Assembly (NCBI RefSeq): GCF_037038585.1
Contig: NC_092520.1
Location: 119,333,001-119,397,000, forward strand
Length of the DNA: 64,000 nucleotides
Direction of reading: 5' to 3'
Origin: Patagioenas fasciata
Taxonomy: Eukaryota; Chordata; Aves; Columbiformes; Columbidae
Shown here piece by piece: positions 26,601 through 36,653 of this stretch. Positions within the stretch are counted from its first letter, which is position 1, and the number at the start of each line of letters is the position of its first letter. The position numbers and the translations under genes are program-made. The notes beneath the pieces are model-generated. The model did no database searches. It was not told where the DNA came from and was given only the letters and a program-made list of their open reading frames with translations.

Positions 26601-29600
26601 TTGTAGTGACAATTTTGAACTAGCATTTTCTGAACAGAGAATTAATTCTACTGTCAAAACAACACATACAATGTGAACCAATTCCAGTTCGTCGTTTCCT
26701 GTGAGTAAGCGAGCTCTAACATAACGTAACGGGACTAATATAACTGGAGTGAATGGAGCCAACTTATTATCAGAATTGATTTTAGAAATGAGATCAGAGG
26801 ATGAGAGTCCTGTGACCTTCCTTTTTTTTAAAAAAAAAAAAAAAAAAAAAAGTATTGTGTATTTTGCATCAGATCACTGAAAGAGCCAAGACAAGATTTT
26901 ACTCTCAGAACTATCAGTGTAAGTCATTCTTTCAGCCTTACAATCTTGCTGTAGAATTCACTTTCTTTACTGTGTAGGGAGTGGGGAGATGCCTGTGCTT
27001 ACAAGTGCAATTCTTCCACCCTGTTTTAGGGGGCAATGAGTTGCATTTGAGGTGTCTATCCCTCCTTACTAGCACTAGAGGTAGTCCAAAGGACTAGCTT
27101 AGAATGCATGATACTAGCCAAAATAAATCCTACCTGTATTCTACAACAGCTTAAGTGGGAGGAGAATTGAGTGCCACTGATTATAATAAAAATAGTATAT
27201 TTCTAGAGGATTATTTCTGATATTTTTATATTTTAGATTCATACACCTGGTGACACTCCTTCAATTACATCGAGTTTATACCACTGTAAATCAGTTACAT
27301 CTGATTTACTCTATATCAAACTTTGTGCCTGCAGTTGTCTTACCCAGTCAAGAAGTAAATGCAACTGCAGATTTCAAATGGGATTCGAGCTGCCAGTCCT
27401 TAAACCAGGAAGGAAGCTTTTATGATTTGCGTAACTGATAAACATAAAAGGATCTTTTAACCTATGAAATATGGTTCACTAATAACATATTAATAAACAA
27501 CTTCATTAATGTCAGCCTCAGAACTAGTTCGTTATAAATGTTACAGGCCGTAAAACTAGTTTTATCTCTTGGCTCTGGTTTCAAATGTAGTATATTAGCG
27601 TTAAAGCCAGCTCAGATTTTGTCAAGTCCTCTTGAGGCTATGTTAATAAACAACAATATCAGAGAGAGAAGAGAATCAAGAAACATCTGAAAATACAAAG
27701 TAACACCAGTAATCGAGAGGATTGATGGTGTAAGTGGCACAGGCTCAAAACTTTAAAAAACACTGCTGTCTCAAACGTATTATGTTGAAAGGCGGAGTCC
27801 ATCTGGGGCAGATGCAGGAGCAGGAATACGACTCTCCATGTGTTGGCAGAAGAAGACATGCATCTAGTGTTTTAAAATGCATGTGTATAAAGAACCAAAA
27901 GTACACGCAATTACTAGGGCCCATTGTGTAAGTGGCAAGGGTACGGTAGAAGGACTCTGAACTTTGTGATAAAATCAGAATCTTACCACTACAGCACAGA
28001 CATCACAGCTTTCTATCATAGTGGAACAGTCAACCTTATAGCAAAGGTTTCATAAATGTTTGTTAAAATCTTATATACTGTCTGTAAACGGAGCAGTAAT
28101 TTGAAATTAATATGGAAGAGAAGATTCATAGCAGCTTATTTCCCAATGTTGCAATTTCCCAGACTCTAATTTTCTTCAAAGGATTATGAAGAAGATAAGA
28201 TGAAAAATATATTCAAGGTCTAATTTTTCAAAAATAGCGATAATTGATTTGTTGAAATGACATGGCATAGAGACAAATCTGTGATCTGGTTGAGAAGTGA
28301 CACAAAAATATGGCTCTGAAGAAAGCATTAAAAGAAGCGGCCAACTGCTATATAGTATTTGGTGGTGTTAATTCTCTTGTACTGAAAGCAGAAAAGTAAC
28401 AGGTGTGAATGCTGTTGATTGCAACAGTTTATTGTGCTTGCAGCGAACATACAGCAAAGTCAACAGCAGACGAGTGCCAGGACAATCTGAAGCACACATT
28501 GTCTTGCTAGTGTTTTCCTTCCTGTTTGAACCAATTACTTCATTTTAGGCCACTAACGTTGCTCGCATACCCTCCCCAAACTTCAAGGGTACAATAGACA
28601 TTAGCATGTCTGAAATATCACATGAGCTTTCCTTGAGGATAAAACAGTTTCTGAAATGGTTGTAAGTGGGGTGGGGACTGGCAAAACAGAAGAGGCGCAA
28701 AAAGCTCCCTTTATAAATCGGCATGTTGGAGAAACATGGCACAGATTTTCTACAACTGCTTTTACACATCTGTGGGAAGGGAGCTGTGGACAGTTGCCTG
28801 ATTCATAAGCCAAGCAGACTGTTGGTGTTTTGGGCTGGTATTCATTTTACATATTAAGGACAGACCTAAAAATTTGTCTTGATTCCCTTCCCTCCTCCCA
28901 CTGCCCCAGCCAATATCTCTGGGCTTGTATAATACTTTGACGAACCTGCCCTTGACCTTTCTATTCCACTGCTAATGCCTCTTCCAATACCCTGCAGCAA
29001 GGACAAAACATGGCATAAGTCCAACATGTTCTAACTTTTCTTTAGAGTGAAGTTTTTTTTTCCTTATGAAGCATTTTTGTGTGAAAGGATACCATATGGC
29101 TCTAGGTTAACAAAGCCTTTATAAAAATACTGCTTCCTTTCTTGCTTAAATGAGTGAAGAATCCTATCAGCATTCACAAAGCATTTCCCTATATATTAAG
29201 CAATGTATAAAAGCTAAAGTGTTTTTGGCCACCTTCCAGGCATTAGGAGAAACTCAACACTTGGTAGCTTCTAAATGGAAAGAAGTAAAATTAGCATCAT
29301 TTTTCTCATACTTTGATTATTGGCTAAAGGATCCTGTTCCCCTCCCTCTAGACAGGTTTCAGCCTACCCCATCCACCTACCTAAACTAAAGAGCACAGAT
29401 TTTTTTTTAAATTTAAGAGATCTAATGGATTTAAGGCTTTTCTCATTTTGCCAAATCATTTCCATTTTGTTTCTAAGTCTTCTGCAATGAGTTATGATTT
29501 GCATAATAATTTAGGGAAAAAATGCAATATTTTTGTTTATTTGCTTAAACTCAAAATTCAAAATGTTCTTGCTCTTCAAAGTGCCTACTAAACACCCCTC

Positions 29601-32600
29601 CACCATGTTCAGTGATTGGGAAGCATGTTGCAGTGCCCACTGATGGGTTAATTTGCAAATGTTTAACTAGGCAACTAGTGTCTTGTCAGGTAGAATATAT
29701 TCAAATACTAATAATCTATTTGCATGGTATTATGATAATACAGAATAATTCTGCCCTCAATAGATAAGTTAGTATAATAGTGAAGATGTATTTCAATTTC
29801 CAGTGGAACACCATATTGATTTTACTATCCTTAGCATTGCCTTGATGTTTGGGTGGATTTTAAAATTTTATCTTGATCATTTTGCAAATCCAATATTTGC
29901 AGGTGAACAGTTTTGTGAACATAGCTTAGTACTGTAATATATCTTTAGATGGCATTATTAGCAAACTTTTTACAGAATATGCCTGTAATTGAAAAGGCCT
30001 CTTAAATGCAAACATTTTCTGCTTAACTTTAAGTTTGTAATTGTATTTAATTTGAAAATTATAGAGAGTTTATGGAGGTTGCTATTTTTTAGTATATGGA
30101 ACATATATATATTTTCCTACTGAATTTCTGATATAACCTTTACTATATACCAAGTAATTTAATTTCAACAGGTCTGTACTGGATATCTGAATATTTATGA
30201 AATGTTTATTTTCAAAGTCTCACAAAGACCTGTCTAGTGAGCATACTCAAGCTGACATTTCCAAAGCTACTCTGCAAGTCAGAGGACAACATCCATCTTG
30301 GATATTTTATGAAGTGATTATTTTGAATTGATAATTTAAAGAAATAACAGGAACAGCCACAGAGAATTAATTACTGTTGTTGAGTTCAGATATGTAGGAT
30401 GAAATCAGATCAGACTGGTTTGGGCTGTAAAGTGAGAGACTCACTGGACAGAAACACAGGCTGGCCTAGGGGAAGCAAAACAACTTTTCTTCTCTGTAAT
30501 AGAAGACATAACCTGGAAAGCAAACTTTTGGGATTGTTTTTCTACGGGAGACTGAAAACTAGTGTGGTTGGCATCAGACGAATAATATAAAGGACTATGA
30601 GACTGAATTTCTGAGCTTAATGAAGTCAAGGGAAACACTACTGCTTGCTTTAACAGCGACACCATTCACCCCAATTTTAAAAATAATTAACTATGGAAAA
30701 TGTAATTAACAGTGCATTCTAATTAGCTACCTGTGGAAATGGTGGCTTTATTGTTACAGTTTGTCACATCCTTTTTTTTCCAGTTCTCTGTACTCTGAAT
30801 TGCTTTTCCAACACCACCTCTGCCATTGAGGTGTGTCAGCTGTATGATACACTGCGATTCACACCAGACTGTTTTAGCAAAGAAAAACTGTCACAGGAGG
30901 AGAACTTGTTGAAATTCTGGGTGTAAGCAATATTCGTAATTTAAAATCAGAGCAAAAAAAAGTGAAAGGGGGCGTTAACCTAATTCTATTTAATGGAGGA
31001 ACAATACAGTTTCTCAAATAAAACAAGTGTGTGGCCCTGTGCAGTAAAGGTAGGAGTGAAATCATCTTGGAAGTGTGGATGAAGTGAAGGATATGGGTTA
31101 GACCAGAGACAGACTAGAGAAAAAGGTGAGAAGTAGCAGCACTGTTACCACGGAAAGGGAGGAAAGACTTGCATGGAGACAGATGAGCTTGTTTAATTGT
31201 CCTGAGGAGGAATGAGGAAAGAGGGTTAGGATATTGGTTGCAAGAGGCTTGGGTTTCTGAACATGGAAGCTGCTTCTTTTGTTTGGTCATTCTTCTGCTT
31301 ACATAAATAATATGTATTCAGTAATAAAAGTGGCTAGTGGAAAGTGTCATTGTGACTGTTCAGAAATACCAGTGTGTGTGGGAAGGAGGAGAATCCTCTT
31401 ATGTAATTACTCAATCTTGTCTTCCCCTTGTAGAAAGCACTGGTGTGGCAAAATAATATCTATTGGTCAATTTGAACTGATGGCATTCTTTGCAGATAAT
31501 GTAATAAAAAAATAATGGGCCTCATCACGAGATTTTAATTGTATAAAACTGAAATTTTGGCCAACAGTTGAGTTCAAAGAGTATTAAAATAATAAAGGCT
31601 AATCGTAGAACTTTCTCACTTTCTTTGGGAAAGACTTCATCGCTGAGAAGTAAGCCAAAAAAATTATTAGAGACTTTGTTTTAAGCCCAGAGTGGTCTGG
31701 AATTTGCATTTTGTGGTTAGTAACACACAAAAGCTTCCAAACTCAGTGGGAGAGCTCAACACAAATGGCTCTTGAAAAAAACTGCAAACAAAAAAGGCAT
31801 TGTCTTGCAGTTAAGTTAGGCACTGCTCTTACAGAGATGGTTTTGTGTTCCATTCACATGCATAACAATTACTGATATTCACTAATGAGAGAAAAAAATG
31901 TCCCACATTCCACTGCTGTTATAACTAGAATGGATTCTCTATAGCTTGCATGTTTAAATAATTATTAATTAGTAAATATTTCACACTTACACCTAAAAGG
32001 CCTGCAGGTAGGACTAGATACTATTCTTATGTAAACATATACTTGCTTATTTTGGGGCCTTTTTGATTAAAAAAAAAAAAAAAGATCATTCTAACCGTTT
32101 GTTCATTAGCTCTTAAGGTTTGGGATTTAATTACTTGAGAATGCAATTGCCTCCATTTTTGAGACTGATCCCAGAAATATTTATGATCCCATTGTCACAA
32201 ATGAAAACAGAAATATAGTGCTGCCCAGATCGTCCAAAGAGACTTCTCTTCCTTCTGCCTGTTCTTTAGATTACTGTGATAGTTTTTATTTTATTCACTT
32301 ACTGTTTGTTCTTCCCCATCTCCTCAGCTTGCCTGACAGTGCTGTGAACTGGTCCTGCATGGAGGCGAGGGGAGGTCACCCTTCATGCTACCCACCCTGT
32401 GTTCTTCAGCTTTTCGTGGTTTACACAGACCCCACGCAGTGCACCACCATCCTTATTTTCCTCTACATCCCACACCTCTGCAGTTCCTCTTCTCTTGTAG
32501 AAGCTGGTGTGGCTTCTCCGCCACATTTACAGCAACAGAGGTCTCCTGCCTAGAGCCACACATTTGTAGAGTGTTCTGTATTGTTTGTGGGTGTTCTAAG

Positions 32601-33925
32601 AGGTGGACCAGAAAATGTGACCCCTTGAGTTTACCATGCCTTTCATTCTGATGCATTTACTTTTGGCTTTAATCTATAATAATAATGATGTGACCATATG
32701 CTTGGAAGCAGATAAATGTAAATGACTGACTGTGTCTGTCCACGGAAACAAAATTTTTCCATGCCCAGCCATTTCTCTGGAGGAAGCAAGAAAGATGTGC
32801 GAGGGTTTTGGCAGGCTTGCAGTGAAAGCGGAGCACTAAAGTCACTTCCACTTGACAAGCAATGTGCCCTGCAGCTCCTGTGGGTGTCGGTGTCTCTAAG
32901 GCAGGGCCGTTAGATCCACTCAATGATTTCCTTGGGTGTAAAGCAGGTTACTTCAGCAAGGTGGGGCGCAAAGGATGACGGCTGGAGTACTGATTTGCAG
33001 GATCATATAAGCCTGCTTTGAGGTGGAAATTTGCATCAGAAGAGTGGAGCACAAGGATTGGAGTGGTAACACTGTTTGGCTTGAACTTGCCTTCCAAAGT
33101 CTGTCAGACCGGTACATTATGTTTATGACATTGCTAGTCTGAAGTGAAACAACATGCAGTTGTTATTTAAATAACATCACAATAACAGTTATTGATGGAC
33201 TTAATACTGCAAATACTCTGTATAGAGACAAACTTCAGGTACCAGAGTCATTGATTTTTCTGATTATTTGTAAAAATAAAATTATTTTTAATAATGTTCT
33301 CAAAATACTTTTCATGTTGTTCTACCAAACATACTTTTCTCTCTGGAAAATCTGGTGGGTACATATTTCTATAGATGAGAATTCCATTTGAGATTGCACC
33401 ATGCTACTACAGTGCATTTCAAATGCCAACAAAAATATGAATCAGAAGCGAAATCTAAATCTGGAAATACAAAATAATCAATAAATTCTTCAGAAGTATC
33501 TCTAGTTTTGAATTTCCATTGTAAGAGCACCCAAATATGTTTTGAGTTTTATTGAAGTGAGTGCTAACTGGGCCAGTGATTCAAGTCTAACAAGTTAGGT
33601 AGTTATGCATTCTTCAAATCATTCACATCAAAAGTTCCAGCAAAAAGCTATTGCCAGTTGTTATTTAGTAAAAGAAAACTCTCTGAAATAAATGCAGATT
33701 GTCTAAAGATATTCCTCCTGGAGAGACAAACAATGAATGGCAGTGAATGCTGCATATGCAAAGTATCTCATTTAGATCTGACTTGCAAATCACTTTAAGC
33801 AAGCGGTAAGCACAATCAGCGGGCACTGTGGTTTCAACCAAGTTTTACTAATTCTTCTAGTTTGAGCTCCATACATTGCAAAGTGGTTTGCATCCCTGCT
33901 TGGAATAGGACAATATGACTATCTC
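23696..33925. other. Intergenic DNA with no recognised gene
   Basis: AT-rich sequence with homopolymer runs (T8A22 at 26822-26851, an A run at about 32070-32084). The longest frame (23777-24127, plus, 116 codons) has no family resemblance and sits in unremarkable sequence; I do not call it a gene. No CR1 or LTR was recognised. Confidence 0.5.
26822..26851. repeat. T8A22 homopolymer block
   Basis: Eight T followed by 22 A. It may be a slippage product or the tail of an unrecognised retroposed copy; no upstream body was identified. Confidence 0.7.
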
Positions 33926-34130
33926 CATGGAATCATGGAATGGTTTGGGTTGCAAGGGACCTTCAAAGATCACCTAGTCCAACTTCCTGGCCATAAGCAG
34001 GGACATATTCAACTAGATCGGATTGCTTAAAGGCCTGTCCAGCCTGACATTGATCACTTCCCATGCTGAGACATCCACAACTTCTCTAGGCAACCTGTTC
34101 CAGTGTTATTTTTTTATATTTCCAGTCTAC
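33926..34130 (-). mobile_element. CR1 LINE fragment (3' end, antisense)
   Basis: The block opens with the reverse complement of the CR1 3' terminus (CATGGAATCATGGAATGG) and continues GGTTTGGGTTGCAAGGGACC and CACCTAGTCCAAC, which are hallmark CR1 sequences. The element lies on the minus strand with its 3' end at the left. Similarity fades after about 34115, as expected for a 5'-truncated, diverged copy. Confidence 0.85.
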
Positions 34131-34223
34131 CAGGTAAGAAGAGACTAAAGTATTTCCCATCCTGCTGTCCTAGCTCTTGCTTGGCCATGGACTAGTCAGA
34201 ATAAATACAACATGACATATATG

Positions 34224-34266
34224 AAGGTACCTTCCAACCCAGTTCTCTGTTAGCATAATTCTATGA
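34224..34266 (+). mobile_element. Short CR1 3'-tail fragment (sense)
   Basis: GGTACCTTCCAACCCAGTTC followed by a terminal ATTCTATG matches the last bases of CR1 in plus orientation. Only about 40 bp remain. It lies tail-opposed to the antisense fragment about 100 bp to its left. Confidence 0.6.
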
Positions 34267-35095
34267 CAAAACTTTCAGTACTCTCATGTTAAAACTGAAT
34301 CTTTTGACACGTAGGCATCTGGACAGATTTTTCGAGGGAAACTACTTTTGGTTTTGAAGGTTCGTTATTTTAAAGTTTCAGGAAGTAACTTGAGGAAATT
34401 GGGTATTTCTATCTTTTTAGATACATTTCCATACAATTCAGAAATTTTGTGCAGTATTTTGCTTAAAGGGACTACTGTATCTTGATCCAAGAGAGGTTTT
34501 TGGTGAGCAACAGGCTAAGTGGTTAGGTCATGGTTGCACTTTTTACCTTGAAAATGAACCCGGAGTAATCAAATTAACTGTTTTATTACACTACTTCTTA
34601 AATAATAATAACAAAATGCTGTGTACCTTTGTCTAAATGCCAGCAAATGGTCACAGTTCTGTTAGAATTTCATTGACATTCAGTGCCTGACTTCATGTTG
34701 GCCGAAGCCAGTCATGGTCCCATCTGCCAAGCCTTGCTCCTGCCTTCCTAATTCCCTAGCTACCATTAACTGTAGTCTAAGCATTGTGAGAAAGTTTACT
34801 TTTGGCTAATTTCAACATTATACTACCGACATATTTAATCTTCCTCAACAAACTTATGGCAAAGCCTGATTATTTGCCCTGGTGCAGGTTCTCCCGTGTG
34901 ACAGGCTTACTCCATTTGCCTCCAGCACACCCTTACCACCTGCCATGAGCAAGTTCCCCTTTCTTCCCCTGTATGTAGCGTTTCCAGCCTCAGCTCTTTC
35001 AGGTTGTTTCTGCCATTTTGTTTGCCTCTGAACTACTCTTTTTTGACCTTTCTGCTCCAAAGTATTTAAAAGCTGTCTTTTTTAGAAATGAACTT
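34267..35095. other. Intergenic DNA with no recognised gene
   Basis: Unremarkable AT-rich sequence. Minus-strand frames near 34854-35355 run into a CR1 copy and are not treated as genes. Confidence 0.5.
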
Positions 35096-35320
35096 ATCAT
35101 AGCATCACAGAATGGTTTGGGTTCAAATGGATCTTCAAAGGCCATCCAGTCCAACCCCTTGCAATGAGCAGGGAGATCTTCATCTAGATCAGGTTGCTCA
35201 GAGCCCCATCCAGCCTGGCCTGGAATGTCTCCAGGGATGGGGCATCTACCACCTCTCTGGGAAACCTGGGCCAGTGTTTCACCACCCTCAGTATAAAAAG
35301 TTTCTTTCTCTAACTTAACA
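35096..35320 (-). mobile_element. CR1 LINE fragment upstream of the HERC2 CpG island
   Basis: The reverse complement of a CR1 3' end starts at ATCATAGCATCACAGAATGG and proceeds through CATCCAGTCCAACCCC and GGCATCTACCACCTCTCTGG. These 3' ORF2/3' UTR landmarks are shared with the copy at 41186. The copy is 5'-truncated and ends about 120 bp before the CpG island. Confidence 0.88.
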
Positions 35321-35379
35321 GTAAAGTTTACAGATGGTCTCAAAAGTGACCTCAAAAAAAGCCCAAACCTCAGACCTTC

Positions 35380-35401
35380 TTTTTTTTTTTTTTTTTTTTT
35401 T
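35380..35401. repeat. T22 homopolymer
   Basis: A run of 22 T lies between the CR1 fragment and the HERC2 CpG island. Poly(dA:dT) tracts of this length tend to exclude nucleosomes; any effect on the promoter is inference. Confidence 0.85.
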
Positions 35402-35563
35402 AAATCTCTGCATCCTACCTAAAAGGAGACACTGTTCTCCATTATCATCGAGTTCAAACGGATCTGTGTGTCAGACCCGGCCGGGCCCAGCCCTCGTCAT
35501 GTGCCGCTGTCCCCTCCACTGCAGCCCCTTCCGGGACAGGATGTCCCGCCTCGCCTTCCTCTT

Positions 35564-35573
35564 CTGATTGGCT
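35564..35573 (-). promoter_or_regulatory. NF-Y (inverted CCAAT) box of the HERC2 promoter
   Basis: CTGATTGGCT is the reverse complement of AGCCAATCAG, a full match to the extended NF-Y consensus. A second, shorter ATTGG is 57 bp downstream. Paired CCAAT boxes with an adjacent ETS motif are typical of TATA-less housekeeping promoters. Confidence 0.7.
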
Positions 35574-35639
35574 CAGAGCTTTGCTGGCGTATGGCGGAGG
35601 GGGGGGGAGCTGAGCCGCGAATTGGCCGAGTTTCTCCCG

Positions 35640-35776
35640 TCTCCAGTACCGGGGGAGGGAGCGACCGGCTCTGCCGGCGGGGTGGGGGGGGCGGGCAGAG
35701 GGACGAGGATTACCGGGGCCCGAGCAGGCGGCGATAGAACGAGGCAACGGGCTAGGCGCCGTCCTCGTCTCGGCCG
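35640..35776 (+). other. HERC2: HERC2 exon 1 (5' UTR, start estimated)
   Basis: The exon is inferred from the CpG island and a consensus donor GTGAGT at 35777-35782. Its start is estimated from the NF-Y boxes. No ATG in it opens a frame resembling HERC2, consistent with a non-coding first exon as in other vertebrates. Confidence 0.6.
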
Positions 35777-36536
35777 GTGAGTGTCGGGGAGGCTGGCGCG
35801 CGTTCCGCCGCCTCCATCTGGTTCGGCGGGGAGGGGCATCCCCCCCCGTCCGTCCCCGCCCCGTGGAGCTGGCCGCAGTGGCGGGGCGGTGGGCGCCAGT
35901 GCGCTCCGCCTCGCTCTAGCGGCCCCGGAAAGGGACCCCGCCGCCCACCTTCCCACCCCCTAAGCCAGGGAGCCCCGCGGGCCGTGTGCAGTGGCCCCTG
36001 CCCGCTCGGGTTCTCTCGGCGGAGGTGGGTTTAAAGCCTTGGCTGGTCGCCCTAACGGGCTGTGACAGCGGGGCCGTGAGGGCGGGGAGTGGCGGGTGGT
36101 CCTGGGAGAGGGGATCCTGCGGCCAGGGCGGGACCCCCAGGACCTCGGCTCCCGCCGTGGGGCATGTGTGGGGTGGAACGGGTGACCCTGGTAATCGCTT
36201 TATGTTGGGCTGCGGCTTGCGTAATCCGCGATCAATTATTTATTTCATGCACCACTCGTGGGTCCGAGGGGCGGTGTTAGGCCGCTGCCGGAGCTCGGCG
36301 CGGCTGGAGGGAGGGTGCCGGCCGCGGAGGTGCTGGGGAAGGGGAGCCGGGGGCTTGGCGGGTTCCAATAGCGAATACGCTCTCTTTTGCGATTTCGGGG
36401 AATGTGAATGAGGAGAGATCCATATTCATAGTGAAATTTTAAAGATCAAGTGGACGCCATCCTAGTCTGAAGAGAAATAACCTTGTGTGGTTTATTTCGT
36501 GCGCTAGACTGTTACATTTTTCTCACTCTGTGGCAG
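35777..36536 (+). other. HERC2: HERC2 intron 1
   Basis: This short intron is mostly CpG island. It ends in a pyrimidine-rich tract and AG at 36535-36536. A second AG at 36549-36550 is possible but has no tract of its own, so the upstream acceptor is preferred. Open frames here come from the GC-rich composition. Confidence 0.6.
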
Positions 36537-36581
36537 GTTGGGCTGCTCAGCCAGCCTGGAGAGAAGGCCGGAGAAGGAAAC
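36537..36581 (+). other. HERC2: HERC2 5' UTR in exon 2
   Basis: These 45 bases separate the preferred acceptor (AG at 36535-36536) from the ATG. The context GAAAC before ATG puts A at -3, a favourable initiation context. Confidence 0.6.
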
Positions 36582-36653
36582 ATGTCTTCTGAATCTTTTT
36601 GTCTGGCTGCTCAAGCTAGGTTTGACTCCAAATGGTTGAAGACAGACTTACAG
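36582..36653 (+). CDS. HERC2: HERC2 exon 2, start of E3 ubiquitin ligase HERC2
   Basis: The exon encodes the first 24 residues, from MSSESFCLAAQARFDSKWLK through TDLQ. This matches the vertebrate HERC2 N-terminus with only conservative changes (for example Ser for Pro at 2, Phe for Leu at 14, Leu for Ile at 23). It ends on a codon boundary at a strong donor, CAG followed by GTAAGG at 36654, so the following intron is phase 0. HERC2 is a giant nuclear/cytosolic/centrosomal HECT ligase that acts with RNF8 in the DNA double-strand-break response and controls turnover of proteins such as BRCA1 and XPA; the N-terminal tip encoded here has no catalytic role assigned. The start codon is fixed by homology and by A at -3. 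Confidence 0.95.

Larger units (their letters stand above)
35440..36380. promoter_or_regulatory. HERC2: CpG island promoter of HERC2
   Basis: About 0.9 kb of CpG-dense DNA surrounds the non-coding first exon. Candidate elements in order are an ETS-type CTTCCGG (35528-35534), a strong NF-Y/CCAAT box on the reverse strand, CTGATTGGCT (35564-35573), and a second ATTGG (35621-35625). Runs of eight or more G follow around 35600 and 35688. No TATA box is evident. NF-Y boxes commonly sit 60-100 bp upstream of start sites, which suggests initiation near 35630-35700. Confidence 0.85.
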
